This document shows positions 22,242 to 31,796 of a stretch of DNA of 31,875 nt, one piece after another. The DNA is taken from contig NZ_DASSMH010000129.1 in NCBI RefSeq assembly GCF_035688975.1, forward strand, positions 1-31,875. The letters are read 5' to 3'. The notes below the pieces were generated by a model. It worked only from the letters and a program-made list of their open reading frames with translations, searched no databases and was not told where the DNA came from. The DNA comes from CALMNV01 sp035688975 (GTDB lineage: Bacteria; Actinomycetota; Actinomycetes; Actinomycetales; Dermatophilaceae). How positions within the stretch are numbered: position 1 is the first letter of the stretch; every line of letters begins with the position of its first letter. Made by a program: the position numbers and the translations under genes.

Positions 22242-22353
22242 ACGTCCAGACTTGCGCCGCGTGGCCCGGCCCGGTCCGCCCGGCCTCGGCCGAGAGCTCC
22301 GGCCCGACCGACACCAGCCGCAGGTCCACCGATAGCGCATTCGAGGAGAGGCT

Positions 22354-23196
22354 GTGAGCCGCAACGTGTTGTCCGCGCACTTCCACCCCGCCGTGGCATC
22401 GGCTGCCGGTGTGCCGGCCGCCGAGGACGGGGGGTTCCAGGCTCCCGGCACGTCGGACTTCTACTGGCCACTCATCGGCGGCGACAACAACTGGGCCATC
22501 ACGCGCCCGTCGGTCGTCCTGCTCCTGTCGGTCGCCCTGCTCGGCTGGTTCTTCGTGACCGCAGCCGGCCGCCTGTCCCTCGTCCCGACCAAGCGCCAGT
22601 TCCTCGTCGAGGGCGCCTACGGCTTCGTGCGCAACTCCATCGGACGCGACGTCATCGGCGAGCGCGAGTTCCGGCCCTTCCTGCCGCTGCTCTTCACCGT
22701 CTTCACGATGATCCTGCTCAACAACGTCTTCGGCATCGTGCCCTTCGTGCAGTTCCCGACGATGAGCCGCGTGGCGTTCCCGATCGTGCTGACGCTGGTC
22801 GTCTACGTCACCTACCACGTCGTGGCCATCCGCAAGAAGCACGGCGTCGTGAGCTACTTCAAGTCCCTCGTCCCTGCGGGGCTGCCCGGGTGGCTCGTGC
22901 CGATCATGTTCGTGCTCGAGGTCGCCACCTACTTCTTCATCCGGCCGCTCACCCTCGCGCTGCGACTCTTCGGCAACATGCTCGCCGGACACCTCATGCT
23001 CCTGGTCTTCATCCTCGGCGGCGAGTACCTCCTCCTGCACGGGGGCAACGTGCTCCTCGCCTTCTCCGGTGTCATGTCGTTCGCGTTCTCGATCCTCATG
23101 ACGTTCTTCGAGCTGCTCGTCGAGTTCCTCCAGGCGTTCATCTTCACCATCCTCACCGCCCTCTACCTCGCGGACGCGGTCTCCGAGTCCCACTGA
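22354..23196 (+). CDS. atpB: ATP synthase F0 subunit a
   Basis: Subunit a forms the two proton half-channels against the c-ring. The 280-residue protein has five to six membrane helices. The essential arginine is R204 in LALRLFGNMLAGH. The position of E. coli Glu219 is a histidine here (AGHLML), which is usual in actinobacteria. The C-terminal helix with LLVEFLQAFIFTILTALYL is conserved. GTG 22354 has GAGGAGAGG four bases upstream. The N-terminal 40 residues are polar and extended. Confidence 0.97.
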   Translation: MSRNVLSAHFHPAVASAAGVPAAEDGGFQAPGTSDFYWPLIGGDNNWAITRPSVVLLLSVALLGWFFVTAAGRLSLVPTKRQFLVEGAYGFVRNSIGRDVIGEREFRPFLPLLFTVFTMILLNNVFGIVPFVQFPTMSRVAFPIVLTLVVYVTYHVVAIRKKHGVVSYFKSLVPAGLPGWLVPIMFVLEVATYFFIRPLTLALRLFGNMLAGHLMLLVFILGGEYLLLHGGNVLLAFSGVMSFAFSILMTFFELLVEFLQAFIFTILTALYLADAVSESH

Positions 23197-23228
23197 CCCT
23201 CGGTGCGGGCCAGCCCGCACTCGACCCC

Positions 23229-23274
23229 GTACGACCTGAACCCCTGTACGACCTGAACCCCTGTACGACCTGAA
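23229..23274 (+). repeat. 17-bp tandem repeat between atpB and atpE
   Basis: Two full copies of GTACGACCTGAACCCCT and a third partial copy (12 of 17 bases) lie head to tail in the 138-bp spacer. The array ends about 60 bp before atpE. No gene is encoded. Confidence 0.95.
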
Positions 23275-23334
23275 GCGCACCACCCATCACGACATCGGGA
23301 GCTCCTTCCCGATGCCACCCCGAAAGGAAACGTA

Positions 23335-23547
23335 ATGACCGGCAACATCGCCTTCCTCGGTTATGGTCTCGCCGCCATCGGCCCCGGTATCGGTATCGGC
23401 CTGATCTTCGCCGCGTACATCAACGGCGTCGCGCGGCAGCCCGAGGCCCGAGGCATGCTGCAGACCATCGCCTTCACCGGCATGGCCCTGACCGAGGCCC
23501 TTGCCATCCTCGGTCTCGTCTTCGCGTTCGTCTTCCGGGCCAGCTGA
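23335..23547 (+). CDS. atpE: ATP synthase F0 subunit c
   Basis: The 70-residue hairpin protein forms the proton-driven rotor ring. Helix 1 has the tight-packing GPGIGIG pattern, the polar loop is ARQPEARG, and the ion-binding carboxylate is E54 in GMALTEALAI. The residue is glutamate without extra polar partners, so proton coupling is likely. ATG 23335 has GAAAGG upstream. This subunit is the bedaquiline target in mycobacteria. Confidence 0.98.
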   Translation: MTGNIAFLGYGLAAIGPGIGIGLIFAAYINGVARQPEARGMLQTIAFTGMALTEALAILGLVFAFVFRAS

Positions 23548-23612
23548 GCACCACTCGGCCGTCACCGATGCACCGCACACCCCAGCACCGGCTCAACAGA
23601 TAGGAAAGCGAC

Positions 23613-24200
23613 GTGGCTCTCGCATCCGTAGTCGCCGCCGAAGGCCCCGGTTGGCCCGAGGCGCTGCCGCTCCTGCCGCACCCGGCGGAGCTCATCGCCG
23701 GCATCGTGGCGTTCGGCATCCTCTACTGGCTGTACAGGACCAAGGTGGTGCCGCGCCTCGAGGAGCTCTACGCCGCCCGAGCCGCCGCCATCGAGGGCGG
23801 GATCCACAAGGCCGAGGAGGCGCAGGCACAGGCCCAGGCCGCCCTGGAGCAGTACCAGGCCCAGCTGAGCGAGGCGCGCGCCGAGGCGTCCAGGATCCGC
23901 GAGGACGCCAAGGCCCAGGGCGCCACCATCATGGCCGAGCTGCGCAGCCAGGCAGCGGCCGAGGCGACGCGCATCACCGAGACGGCGCACAAGCAGATCG
24001 AGGCGGAGCGGCAGCAGGCGCTCGTCTCCCTGCGTGCTGAGGTGGGCCGCATCTCGGTCGACCTCGCGAGTCGCATCGTCGGGGAGTCGCTCCACGAGGA
24101 GACCCGTCAGAAGGGCATCGTCGACCGCTTCCTCGCCGAGCTCGAGAGCGGCGACGTCGTGCGCGAGAAGGTCGGCGCGCCGCGAGGCGAGGACGCCTGA
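23613..24200 (+). CDS. atpF: ATP synthase F0 subunit b
   Basis: The 195-residue peripheral stalk protein has one membrane helix (LIAGIVAFGILYWLYRTKVV, about residues 27-46) and a long Ala/Glu/Gln-rich helical tail typical of the b dimer. The C-terminal part (IVDRFLAELESGD) should contact delta. GTG 23613 has AGGAAAG five bases upstream. Its stop overlaps the atpH start (TGATG), so b and delta are translationally coupled. Confidence 0.97.
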   Translation: MALASVVAAEGPGWPEALPLLPHPAELIAGIVAFGILYWLYRTKVVPRLEELYAARAAAIEGGIHKAEEAQAQAQAALEQYQAQLSEARAEASRIREDAKAQGATIMAELRSQAAAEATRITETAHKQIEAERQQALVSLRAEVGRISVDLASRIVGESLHEETRQKGIVDRFLAELESGDVVREKVGAPRGEDA

Positions 24201-25012
24201 TGCAGGGACCCTCTCGCGCAGCCGCGGCCGCCAGCCGCGAGGCGTTCACCGGCGTCCTCGCCGCGGGGGCCGACGGCGCGCGCCTCGCCGAGGAGCTCTT
24301 CGCCGTGGTGGGCCTGCTCGACGCCAACCGGTTGCTGCGCAAGGCGCTCGCCGACCCCTCCCGCGAGGGCGCGGAGAAGGCGGCGCTCGCCCGGCGCGTC
24401 CTCGAGGGCAAGGTGAGCGCGGTGACGGTGAGCGTCGTGGAGCAGGCCGCCGCGCAGCGGTGGTCCTCCGACCGCGACCTGACCGACGCCCTCGAGTCGT
24501 ATGCCGTCGAGGCGGTCGTCGCCGCGGCCGAGACCGCCGGCCGTGCTGACCGCATCGAGGACGAGCTGTTCCGCTTCGAGCGGATCGTCGCCTCCAGCCC
24601 GCAGCTTCGGACGGCCTTGACGGACGAGAGCGTCCCCGTCGACAAGCGGCTCGGGCTCGTCGACGACCTGCTGGCCGCCAAGGTGGCGCCGGAGACGATG
24701 GTGCTCGCCCGCCGGGCGGTGCTGGCCCCGCGTGACCGGCGCTTCGAGCGCACGGTCGAGGTCTTCCTCGACACGGCCTCCCGTCGCCGGGAGCAGCAGA
24801 CCGCCACCGTCACCTCGGCCGTCCCGCTCACGGACGGCGAGCGCGAGCGGCTTGCGTCCGCCCTCGCCGGCATCTACGGCGGCAAGGTCCACGTCAACAC
24901 CGTCGTCGACCCCCGGGTCATCGGCGGGGTCAAGGTGGAGATCGGCGACGAGGTCATCGACGGGACGGTCCTGCGCAAGCTCGACGGTGTCCGCCGGTCC
25001 CTGGGCGCCTGA
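24200..25012 (+). CDS. atpH: ATP synthase F1 subunit delta
   Basis: Delta joins the b stalk to the alpha3beta3 head. At 270 residues it is the long actinobacterial type, compared with about 177 in E. coli. The C-terminal region VNTVVDPRVIGGVKVEIGDE is the conserved signature. ATG 24200 overlaps the atpF stop. It is not the b-delta fusion seen in mycobacteria: here b (atpF) and delta remain separate genes. Confidence 0.95.
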   Translation: MQGPSRAAAAASREAFTGVLAAGADGARLAEELFAVVGLLDANRLLRKALADPSREGAEKAALARRVLEGKVSAVTVSVVEQAAAQRWSSDRDLTDALESYAVEAVVAAAETAGRADRIEDELFRFERIVASSPQLRTALTDESVPVDKRLGLVDDLLAAKVAPETMVLARRAVLAPRDRRFERTVEVFLDTASRRREQQTATVTSAVPLTDGERERLASALAGIYGGKVHVNTVVDPRVIGGVKVEIGDEVIDGTVLRKLDGVRRSLGA

Positions 25013-25034
25013 ACCGCCTTCAACAGCAAGTGCA

Positions 25035-25070
25035 CCGAGAGTTCCAGCGAGAGTTCCACCGAGAGTTCCA
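25035..25070 (+). repeat. 12-bp tandem repeat between atpH and atpA
   Basis: Three head-to-tail copies of CCGAGAGTTCCA (second with one change) lie in the 105-bp spacer, about 50 bp before the atpA start. Confidence 0.95.
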
Positions 25071-25117
25071 CACTGACGGTCCGCGGGTGCGGGCCGAGAC
25101 CGAGGAGAAGATCTGAC

Positions 25118-26749
<1,632 letters not shown>

Positions 26750-26756
26750 CCGCCGT

Positions 26757-26790
26757 CCGTATGCCGGGAGGCTCGCTTCCCGGCATACGG
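26757..26790 (+). promoter_or_regulatory. Perfect hairpin between atpA and atpG
   Basis: CCGTATGCCGGGA and TCCCGGCATACGG form a 13-bp perfect stem with an 8-nt loop, eight bases after the atpA stop. There is no T-tract, and the ATP synthase genes must be read through, so an RNA-stability or attenuation role is more likely than full termination. Both arms contain the over-represented octamer GTATGCCG. Confidence 0.75.
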
Positions 26791-26803
26791 CGAGGTTGCC
26801 CAC

Positions 26804-26883
26804 CACAGACAGAACACGCCACAGACCGAGCACGCCACAGACCGAGCACGCCACAGACAGAGCACGCCACAGACAGAGAGGCG
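26804..26883 (+). repeat. 16-bp tandem repeat (five copies) before atpG
   Basis: Five head-to-tail copies of CACAGACCGAGCACGC (with A/C change at one place; last copy diverges at the end) fill the spacer and end six bases before the atpG start. The last copy supplies GAGGCG of the atpG ribosome site. Confidence 0.95.
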
Positions 26884-26889
26884 GGGTAC

Positions 26890-27831
26890 ATGGGAGCGCA
26901 GATGCGGATCTACCGCCAGCGCATCAAGTCCGTCAACTCCATCAAGAAGATCACCAACGCGATGGAGCTCATCGCGGCCGCCCGCGTCGTGAAGGCCCGC
27001 CAGCGGGCCGCCGAGGCGGTGCCGTACACGACTGCGCTGACCCGCGCCGTGTCCGCCGTGGCGACGAACGCCAACGAGGACCACCCGCTCACCCGCCCCA
27101 AGGGGACCGCGACGCGTGCCGGCGTGGTCATCATCACCGCGGACCGAGGTCTCGCCGGCGCCTACTCGAGCGCCGCGCTCAAGGAGAGCGCGCAGCTCGT
27201 CGAGCGGCTCCGCGGCGAGGGCAAGGAGGTCGTCCCCTACCTCGTCGGACGCAAGGCCGTGAGCTACTACACCTTCCGCAAGCGCGAGTACGCCGCCGAG
27301 TGGACCGGCTTCACCGACGCCCCGACCTTCGAGAACGCCCAGGAGATCGCGGAGCGGATCACCGCGGACTTCCTCAAGGACACCGCCGAGGGCGGACACG
27401 ACGAGATCCACGTCGTCTACACCAGGTTCCGCTCGATGGTCCGCCAGGAGCCGCACGTGCTGCGGCTGCTGCCGCTCGAGGTCGTCGACGCCGCAGAGGC
27501 CGGCGACGCCGACGACGACCTCGACCTCAGCGTGCGGCAGTACGAGGAGGGTGAGCTGCCCCCGGCATACTCCTTCGAGCCGAACGCCAACGAGGTCCTC
27601 GACGCGCTGCTGCCCAAGTACGTCCGCAACCGCGTCTACACGTGCCTGCTCAGCTCGGCCGCCTCGGAGCTCGCGGCGCGCCAGCGCGCGATGAAGTCGG
27701 CCACGGACAACGCGCAGGAGCTCATCAAGACCTTCGAGCGCCTCGCGAACCAGGCCCGCCAGGCGGGCATCACGCAGGAGATCAGCGAGATCGTGGGCGG
27801 CGCCGACGCCCTCGCCGACGCCAAGAAGTAA
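26890..27831 (+). CDS. atpG: ATP synthase F1 subunit gamma
   Basis: Gamma is the central rotor shaft. The 313-residue protein has the conserved N-terminal helix (MRIYRQRIKSVNSIKKITNA), ITADRGLAGAYSS and the C-terminal helix with RQRAMKSATDNAQELI. ATG 26890 was chosen because it gives the standard N-terminus and follows GAGGCGGGG. The frame stays open upstream through the repeat array, but that extension is repeat-derived. An acidic insertion (EAGDADDDLDLS, about residues 200-212) is typical of actinobacteria. Confidence 0.98.
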   Translation: MGAQMRIYRQRIKSVNSIKKITNAMELIAAARVVKARQRAAEAVPYTTALTRAVSAVATNANEDHPLTRPKGTATRAGVVIITADRGLAGAYSSAALKESAQLVERLRGEGKEVVPYLVGRKAVSYYTFRKREYAAEWTGFTDAPTFENAQEIAERITADFLKDTAEGGHDEIHVVYTRFRSMVRQEPHVLRLLPLEVVDAAEAGDADDDLDLSVRQYEEGELPPAYSFEPNANEVLDALLPKYVRNRVYTCLLSSAASELAARQRAMKSATDNAQELIKTFERLANQARQAGITQEISEIVGGADALADAKK

Positions 27832-27861
27832 CGCCCACAAGGACCAGGAAAGCAGAGCGAC

Positions 27862-29331
27862 ATGACTGCAACTGTCAGCGACACCGCGGCGACGGCCGGA
27901 CGAGGGCCCAGCGCGGGCGGCGTCGGCCGCATCGCACGGATCATCGGCCCCGTGGTCGACGTGGAGTTCCCCGTCGAGGCCATGCCCGAGCAGTACAACC
28001 TGCTCACCACCCAGGTGCTCCTCGAGGGGCGGACCCGCAACATCAACCTCGAGGTGGCCCAGCACATCGGCGAGCACCTCGTGCGCGCCGTCTCCCTGCA
28101 GCCGACGGACGGCATCGTGCGCGGCGCCGAGGTGCAGGACACCGGTGGACCCATCACGGTGCCGGTCGGCAACGTGACGCTCGGCAAGGTGTTCAACACC
28201 ACCGGTGACTGCCTCAACCTCGAGGAGGGCGAGACGCTCGAGGTGACGGAGCGCTGGGGCATCCACCGCAAGGCGCCGGACTTCGACCAGCTCGAGCCGA
28301 AGACGACGATGTTCGAGACGGGCATCAAGGTCATCGACCTGCTCACCCCCTACGTCCAAGGCGGCAAGATCGGCCTCTTCGGCGGTGCGGGCGTCGGCAA
28401 GACCGTCCTCATCCAGGAGATGATCGCCCGCGTGGCCCGCAACCACGGTGGTGTCTCCGTGTTCGCCGGTGTCGGCGAGCGCACCCGTGAGGGCAACGAC
28501 CTCATCGTCGAGATGGAGGAGGCCGGGGTCCTCGGCCAGACCGCGCTCGTCTTCGGCCAGATGGACGAGCCGCCGGGCACCCGCCTGCGCGTCGCCCTCT
28601 CTGCCCTGACGATGGCCGAGTACTTCCGGGACGTGCAGAACCAGGACGTGCTGCTCTTCATCGACAACATCTTCCGGTTCACCCAGGCCGGCTCGGAGGT
28701 CTCCACCCTCCTTGGCCGTATGCCGTCCGCCGTGGGTTACCAGCCCACGCTGGCCGACGAGATGGGCGTCCTTCAGGAGCGCATCACCTCGACGCGCGGC
28801 CACTCGATCACCTCGATGCAGGCGATCTACGTGCCGGCTGACGACTACACCGACCCCGCCCCGGCCACGACGTTCGCTCACCTGGACGCGACGACCGAGC
28901 TCTCCCGTGACATCGCGTCCATGGGCATCTACCCGGCCGTGGACCCGCTGTCCTCGACGTCGCGCATCCTCGACCCGCGCTACATCACGCAGGACCACTA
29001 CAGCACCGCCGTGCGGGTCAAGTCGATCCTCCAGCGCAACAAGGAGCTGCAGGACATCATCGCGATCCTCGGCGTCGACGAGCTCTCGGAGGAGGACAAG
29101 ATCCTCGTCAACCGAGCGCGTCGCATCCAGCGGTTCCTGTCCCAGAACACCTACGTCGCGAAGCAGTTCACGGGCATCGAGGGCTCGACGGTGCCGCTCG
29201 CCGACACCATCGAGGCCTTCACGAAGATCGCCGACGGTGACTACGATCACGTCGCGGAGCAGGCGTTCTTCATGTGCGGTGGACTCGACGACGTCGAACG
29301 GCAGTGGGCAGAGATCCAGAAGAACCTCTGA
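27862..29331 (+). CDS. atpD: ATP synthase F1 subunit beta
   Basis: Beta carries the catalytic sites. The 489-residue protein has P-loop GGAGVGKT (residues 174-181), catalytic GERTREGNDL, Walker B VLLFIDNIFRFTQAGSEVS and the DELSEED lever as DELSEEDK. ATG 27862 has AGGAAAG upstream; the first about 18 residues are a polar extension. The usual next gene, atpC, is not adjacent: an ndh gene lies between. Confidence 0.99.
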   Translation: MTATVSDTAATAGRGPSAGGVGRIARIIGPVVDVEFPVEAMPEQYNLLTTQVLLEGRTRNINLEVAQHIGEHLVRAVSLQPTDGIVRGAEVQDTGGPITVPVGNVTLGKVFNTTGDCLNLEEGETLEVTERWGIHRKAPDFDQLEPKTTMFETGIKVIDLLTPYVQGGKIGLFGGAGVGKTVLIQEMIARVARNHGGVSVFAGVGERTREGNDLIVEMEEAGVLGQTALVFGQMDEPPGTRLRVALSALTMAEYFRDVQNQDVLLFIDNIFRFTQAGSEVSTLLGRMPSAVGYQPTLADEMGVLQERITSTRGHSITSMQAIYVPADDYTDPAPATTFAHLDATTELSRDIASMGIYPAVDPLSSTSRILDPRYITQDHYSTAVRVKSILQRNKELQDIIAILGVDELSEEDKILVNRARRIQRFLSQNTYVAKQFTGIEGSTVPLADTIEAFTKIADGDYDHVAEQAFFMCGGLDDVERQWAEIQKNL

Positions 29332-29338
29332 CATCGCC

Positions 29339-29362
29339 TCGGGTTCCGCTTCGGGTTCCCGC
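29339..29362 (+). repeat. 12-bp tandem duplication after atpD
   Basis: TCGGGTTCCGCT is followed directly by TCGGGTTCCCGC, two near-identical 12-bp units just after the atpD stop. Confidence 0.7.
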
Positions 29363-29386
29363 GCAGGAAGCATGACTGACACGACC

Positions 29387-29417
29387 GACGCCGGTGTCCC
29401 CCAGGGGCGCCGGCGTC
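29387..29417 (+). terminator. Hairpin between atpD and ndh
   Basis: GACGCCGG pairs with CCGGCGTC (8 bp), with an inner CCC/GGG stem, between the atpD stop and the ndh ribosome site. No T-tract follows, so it may only reduce read-through from the atp operon into ndh. Confidence 0.5.
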
Positions 29418-29452
29418 GTGCCTTCCTCCCACAGACCCCAAAGGAGTACCGC

Positions 29453-30826
29453 ATGACCGACACGCCAGCGGCACGTCAGCGACACCGGGTCGTCATCATC
29501 GGGTCCGGCTTCGGCGGGCTGTTCGGGGCGCAGCGCCTCGCCCACGCGGACGTCGACGTGACGCTCGTCGCGCGGACCACCCACCACCTCTTCCAGCCGC
29601 TGCTCTACCAGGTGGCGACGGGCATCCTGTCCGAGGGGGAGATCGCGCCTGCCACGCGCGAGGTGCTCGCCCACCAGCAGAACGCGGAGGTCCTGCTGGG
29701 CGAGGTGACGAAGATCGACCTCGAGGCCCGCACGGTCACCCATACCGCGGTCGGCCGGGACACGGTCACCGAGTACGACTCCCTCATCGTGGCGGCCGGG
29801 GCGGGGCAGTCGTACTTCGGTAACGACCGGTTCGCCCGCTACGCGCCCGGCATGAAGTCCATCGACGACGCGCTCGAGCTGCGGGGACGGATCTTCGGCT
29901 CCTTCGAGCTCGCGGAGCTGGCGTCCACACCGGCCGAGATCCAGCGCCTGATGACCTTCGTCGTCGTCGGCGCCGGCCCGACCGGCGTAGAGATGGCCGG
30001 ACAGATCGCCGAGCTCGCGCACCGCACGCTCAAGCGGGACTTCCGACGCATCGACCCCGCCAACTCACGGATCATCCTGCTCGACGCCGCGCCCGCGGTG
30101 CTGCCCTCCTTCGGCGAGCGGCTGGGCAGCCGCGCCCAGGCCAAGCTGCGGGAGATGGGCGTCGAGGTGCGCCTCGGGGCGAAGGTCGTCGGCGTGGACT
30201 CGACCGGGATCGAGGTGGAGCACGGCGACGGCACACACGAGCGGATCGAGGCGGTCTGCAAGGTGTGGGCCGCAGGCGTGAGCGCCTCGCCTCTCGGCGT
30301 CCAGCTCGCCGAGCAGTCCGGCGCCGAACTCGACCGGGCCGGCCGCGTGCTCGTGCAGCCCGACCTCACCCTTCCGGGCCGCCCGGAGGTCTTCGTCATC
30401 GGTGACATGATGGCGCTCGACCGCCTGCCCGGGGTCGCGCAGGTCGCCATCCAGGGCGCCCGGTATGCCGCCGACCAGATCACCAGGCGGGTGGCCGCCG
30501 AGCCGCCGCTCGGACCCTTCCACTACAGGGACAAGGGCTCGATGGCCACGATCTCGCGGTTCTCGGCCGTCGTGTCGATCGGGAAGTTCCAGTCGAGCGG
30601 CTTCTTCGCCTGGGTCATGTGGCTCGCCGTGCACCTCGTCTACATCATCGGCTTCAAGCATCGGATCACGACGTTGCTGCACTGGGCCATCAGCTTCCTC
30701 GGCCGGGGTCGCGCCGAGCGCGTCATGACCCAGCAGCAGGTGTTCGCGCGCACCGCGATCGAGGACCTCGGCGAGAGCTTCGACCCGCAGCTGCCGCGGG
30801 TGCCGGGGGACCGGCCGGCGTCCTGA
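29453..30826 (+). CDS. ndh: Type II NADH dehydrogenase (NAD(P)/FAD-dependent)
   Basis: NDH-2 passes electrons from NADH to the quinone pool without pumping protons. The 457-residue protein has FAD motif VVIIGSGFGGLFGAQRLA (residues about 12-29), a second dinucleotide motif VVVGAGPTGVEMAGQIAEL, IGDMMALD before the quinone-linked AQVAIQ motif, and a hydrophobic C-terminal stretch (SSGFFAWVMWLAVHLVYIIG) for membrane attachment. ATG 29453 has AAAGGAG six bases upstream. ATG 29371 is in frame but its extension is Arg-rich, lies over the hairpin and lacks a ribosome site. The place between atpD and atpC is unusual. Confidence 0.93.
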   Translation: MTDTPAARQRHRVVIIGSGFGGLFGAQRLAHADVDVTLVARTTHHLFQPLLYQVATGILSEGEIAPATREVLAHQQNAEVLLGEVTKIDLEARTVTHTAVGRDTVTEYDSLIVAAGAGQSYFGNDRFARYAPGMKSIDDALELRGRIFGSFELAELASTPAEIQRLMTFVVVGAGPTGVEMAGQIAELAHRTLKRDFRRIDPANSRIILLDAAPAVLPSFGERLGSRAQAKLREMGVEVRLGAKVVGVDSTGIEVEHGDGTHERIEAVCKVWAAGVSASPLGVQLAEQSGAELDRAGRVLVQPDLTLPGRPEVFVIGDMMALDRLPGVAQVAIQGARYAADQITRRVAAEPPLGPFHYRDKGSMATISRFSAVVSIGKFQSSGFFAWVMWLAVHLVYIIGFKHRITTLLHWAISFLGRGRAERVMTQQQVFARTAIEDLGESFDPQLPRVPGDRPAS

Positions 30827-30870
30827 CGGCGGCCCGTCCGCCGGGGTCTCGAGCACGGCATACGAGGCAC

Positions 30871-30876
30871 TAAACT
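30871..30876 (+). promoter_or_regulatory. Candidate -10 promoter for atpC
   Basis: TAAACT is a good TANNNT box in the 83-bp gap between ndh and atpC, giving a leader of about 27 nt. The -35 region is not clear. A CGGCATAC word ends eight bases upstream (30856-30863). Confidence 0.5.
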
Positions 30877-30909
30877 TCGAGCACACCGAAAGCAGATCCG
30901 GAGGAACAC

Positions 30910-31194
30910 GTGAGCTCACTCAAGGTGGAGATGGTGGCCGCCGACCGCAAGGTCTGGGAAGGCGAGGCCAAGATCGTGCGGGCCCGCTCGGTCGAGGGCG
31001 ACCTCGGGATCCTGCCCGGTCACACCCCGCTGCTCGGGGTGCTCGCCGAGGGTGAGGTGGCCATCGAGGGGCTCGACGGCGTGCGGCACACGGCCACGGT
31101 CGACGGCGGGTTCCTCTCCGTCGACTCGGACGTCGTGACCATCGTCGCCGAGCACGTCGACGCCTCCGCCCTGCAGCCGTCCAGCAACCGCTGA
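30910..31194 (+). CDS. atpC: ATP synthase F1 subunit epsilon
   Basis: Epsilon is part of the rotor and can inhibit ATP hydrolysis. At 94 residues it holds the N-terminal beta-sandwich (LKVEMVAADRKVWEGEA, GDLGILPGHTPLLGVL, FLSVDSDVVTIVAEH) but almost none of the two-helix C-terminal domain that does the inhibiting in E. coli (139 residues). GTG 30910 has GGAGGA five bases upstream. It is separated from atpD by ndh and probably has its own promoter. Confidence 0.96.
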   Translation: MSSLKVEMVAADRKVWEGEAKIVRARSVEGDLGILPGHTPLLGVLAEGEVAIEGLDGVRHTATVDGGFLSVDSDVVTIVAEHVDASALQPSSNR

Positions 31195-31204
31195 GGCGAC
31201 GCGC

Positions 31205-31642
31205 GTGCCCCCCGCCCTCGTGTCCATCGAGATCGCGGTCGGCACCGTGCTCGTCCTCGTGCTGGTGCTCCTCGCCGGCACGTACGTTCGTCGCAGGCTC
31301 ATCTCCGGCGGGCTGCCCCTGACGCTCTGCGGACTGCGCCACCGCGGCGGCGCGCACTGGCGGATGGGGCTTCTCAGGTTCGGCGACAACGCCCTCGAGT
31401 GGTACACGCTCGGGGGCTTTTCGCTTCGCCCGCGGCACCGGTGGCCGCGTCAGGCGCTCGTGCTCGAGGCGCCCGTCCCGCTCGGCGCCGGCGACACACC
31501 GGGGCTGCTGCCGGGGGCGTCGCGGGTCCCGGCGGCGGACCGGTCGCGCACCTTCGAGCTGGCCTTGCAGGGGTCGGCCTACACCGCGCTGCGGTCCTGG
31601 CAGGAGGCCGCGCCGCCGGGCTACAACGTCAACGTCGCCTGA
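31205..31642 (+). CDS. DUF2550 family membrane protein
   Basis: The 145-residue protein has one N-terminal transmembrane helix (IEIAVGTVLVLVLVLLAGTY, residues about 8-27), an RRR stop-transfer, then a soluble domain with HWRMGLLRFGDNALEWYTL. This matches DUF2550, which regularly follows atpC in actinobacteria. Its function is unknown. GTG 31205 is 10 bp after the atpC stop, with only a weak ribosome site, so co-transcription with atpC is likely. Confidence 0.85.
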   Translation: MPPALVSIEIAVGTVLVLVLVLLAGTYVRRRLISGGLPLTLCGLRHRGGAHWRMGLLRFGDNALEWYTLGGFSLRPRHRWPRQALVLEAPVPLGAGDTPGLLPGASRVPAADRSRTFELALQGSAYTALRSWQEAAPPGYNVNVA

Positions 31643-31681
31643 CGCACGCTCGCACCCCTACCTACCGGACCCTCCCCCCAC

Positions 31682-31788
31682 GTCGAGTGGCCACTTTCGT
31701 GCGCCTTGGGGCCCGACCCCGCCGTCGAGTGGCCACTTTCGTGCGCCCGGGCGCCCCACCCGCCGCGTCGAGTGGCCACTTTCGTGCG
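31682..31788. repeat. Three direct copies of a palindromic 22-23 bp repeat
   Basis: Copies at 31682-31704, 31724-31746 and 31767-31788 all read GTCGAGTGGCCACTT followed by TCGTGCG. The core AGTGGCCACT is a perfect palindrome and the adjoining CACTTTCGTG can form a small hairpin. Spacers of 19-20 bp differ in sequence. The word is the same as the ends of the repeats at 8198-8333. Confidence 0.95.
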
Positions 31789-31796
31789 TACCAGCT

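Noticed and set aside
26804..26883. CRISPR-like array before atpG
   Set aside because: The 16-bp units are head to tail without spacers and no cas genes are present.
29371..29452. Upstream start for ndh or a small separate gene
   Set aside because: It overlaps the hairpin and lacks a ribosome site, while ATG 29453 has AAAGGAG at ideal spacing.
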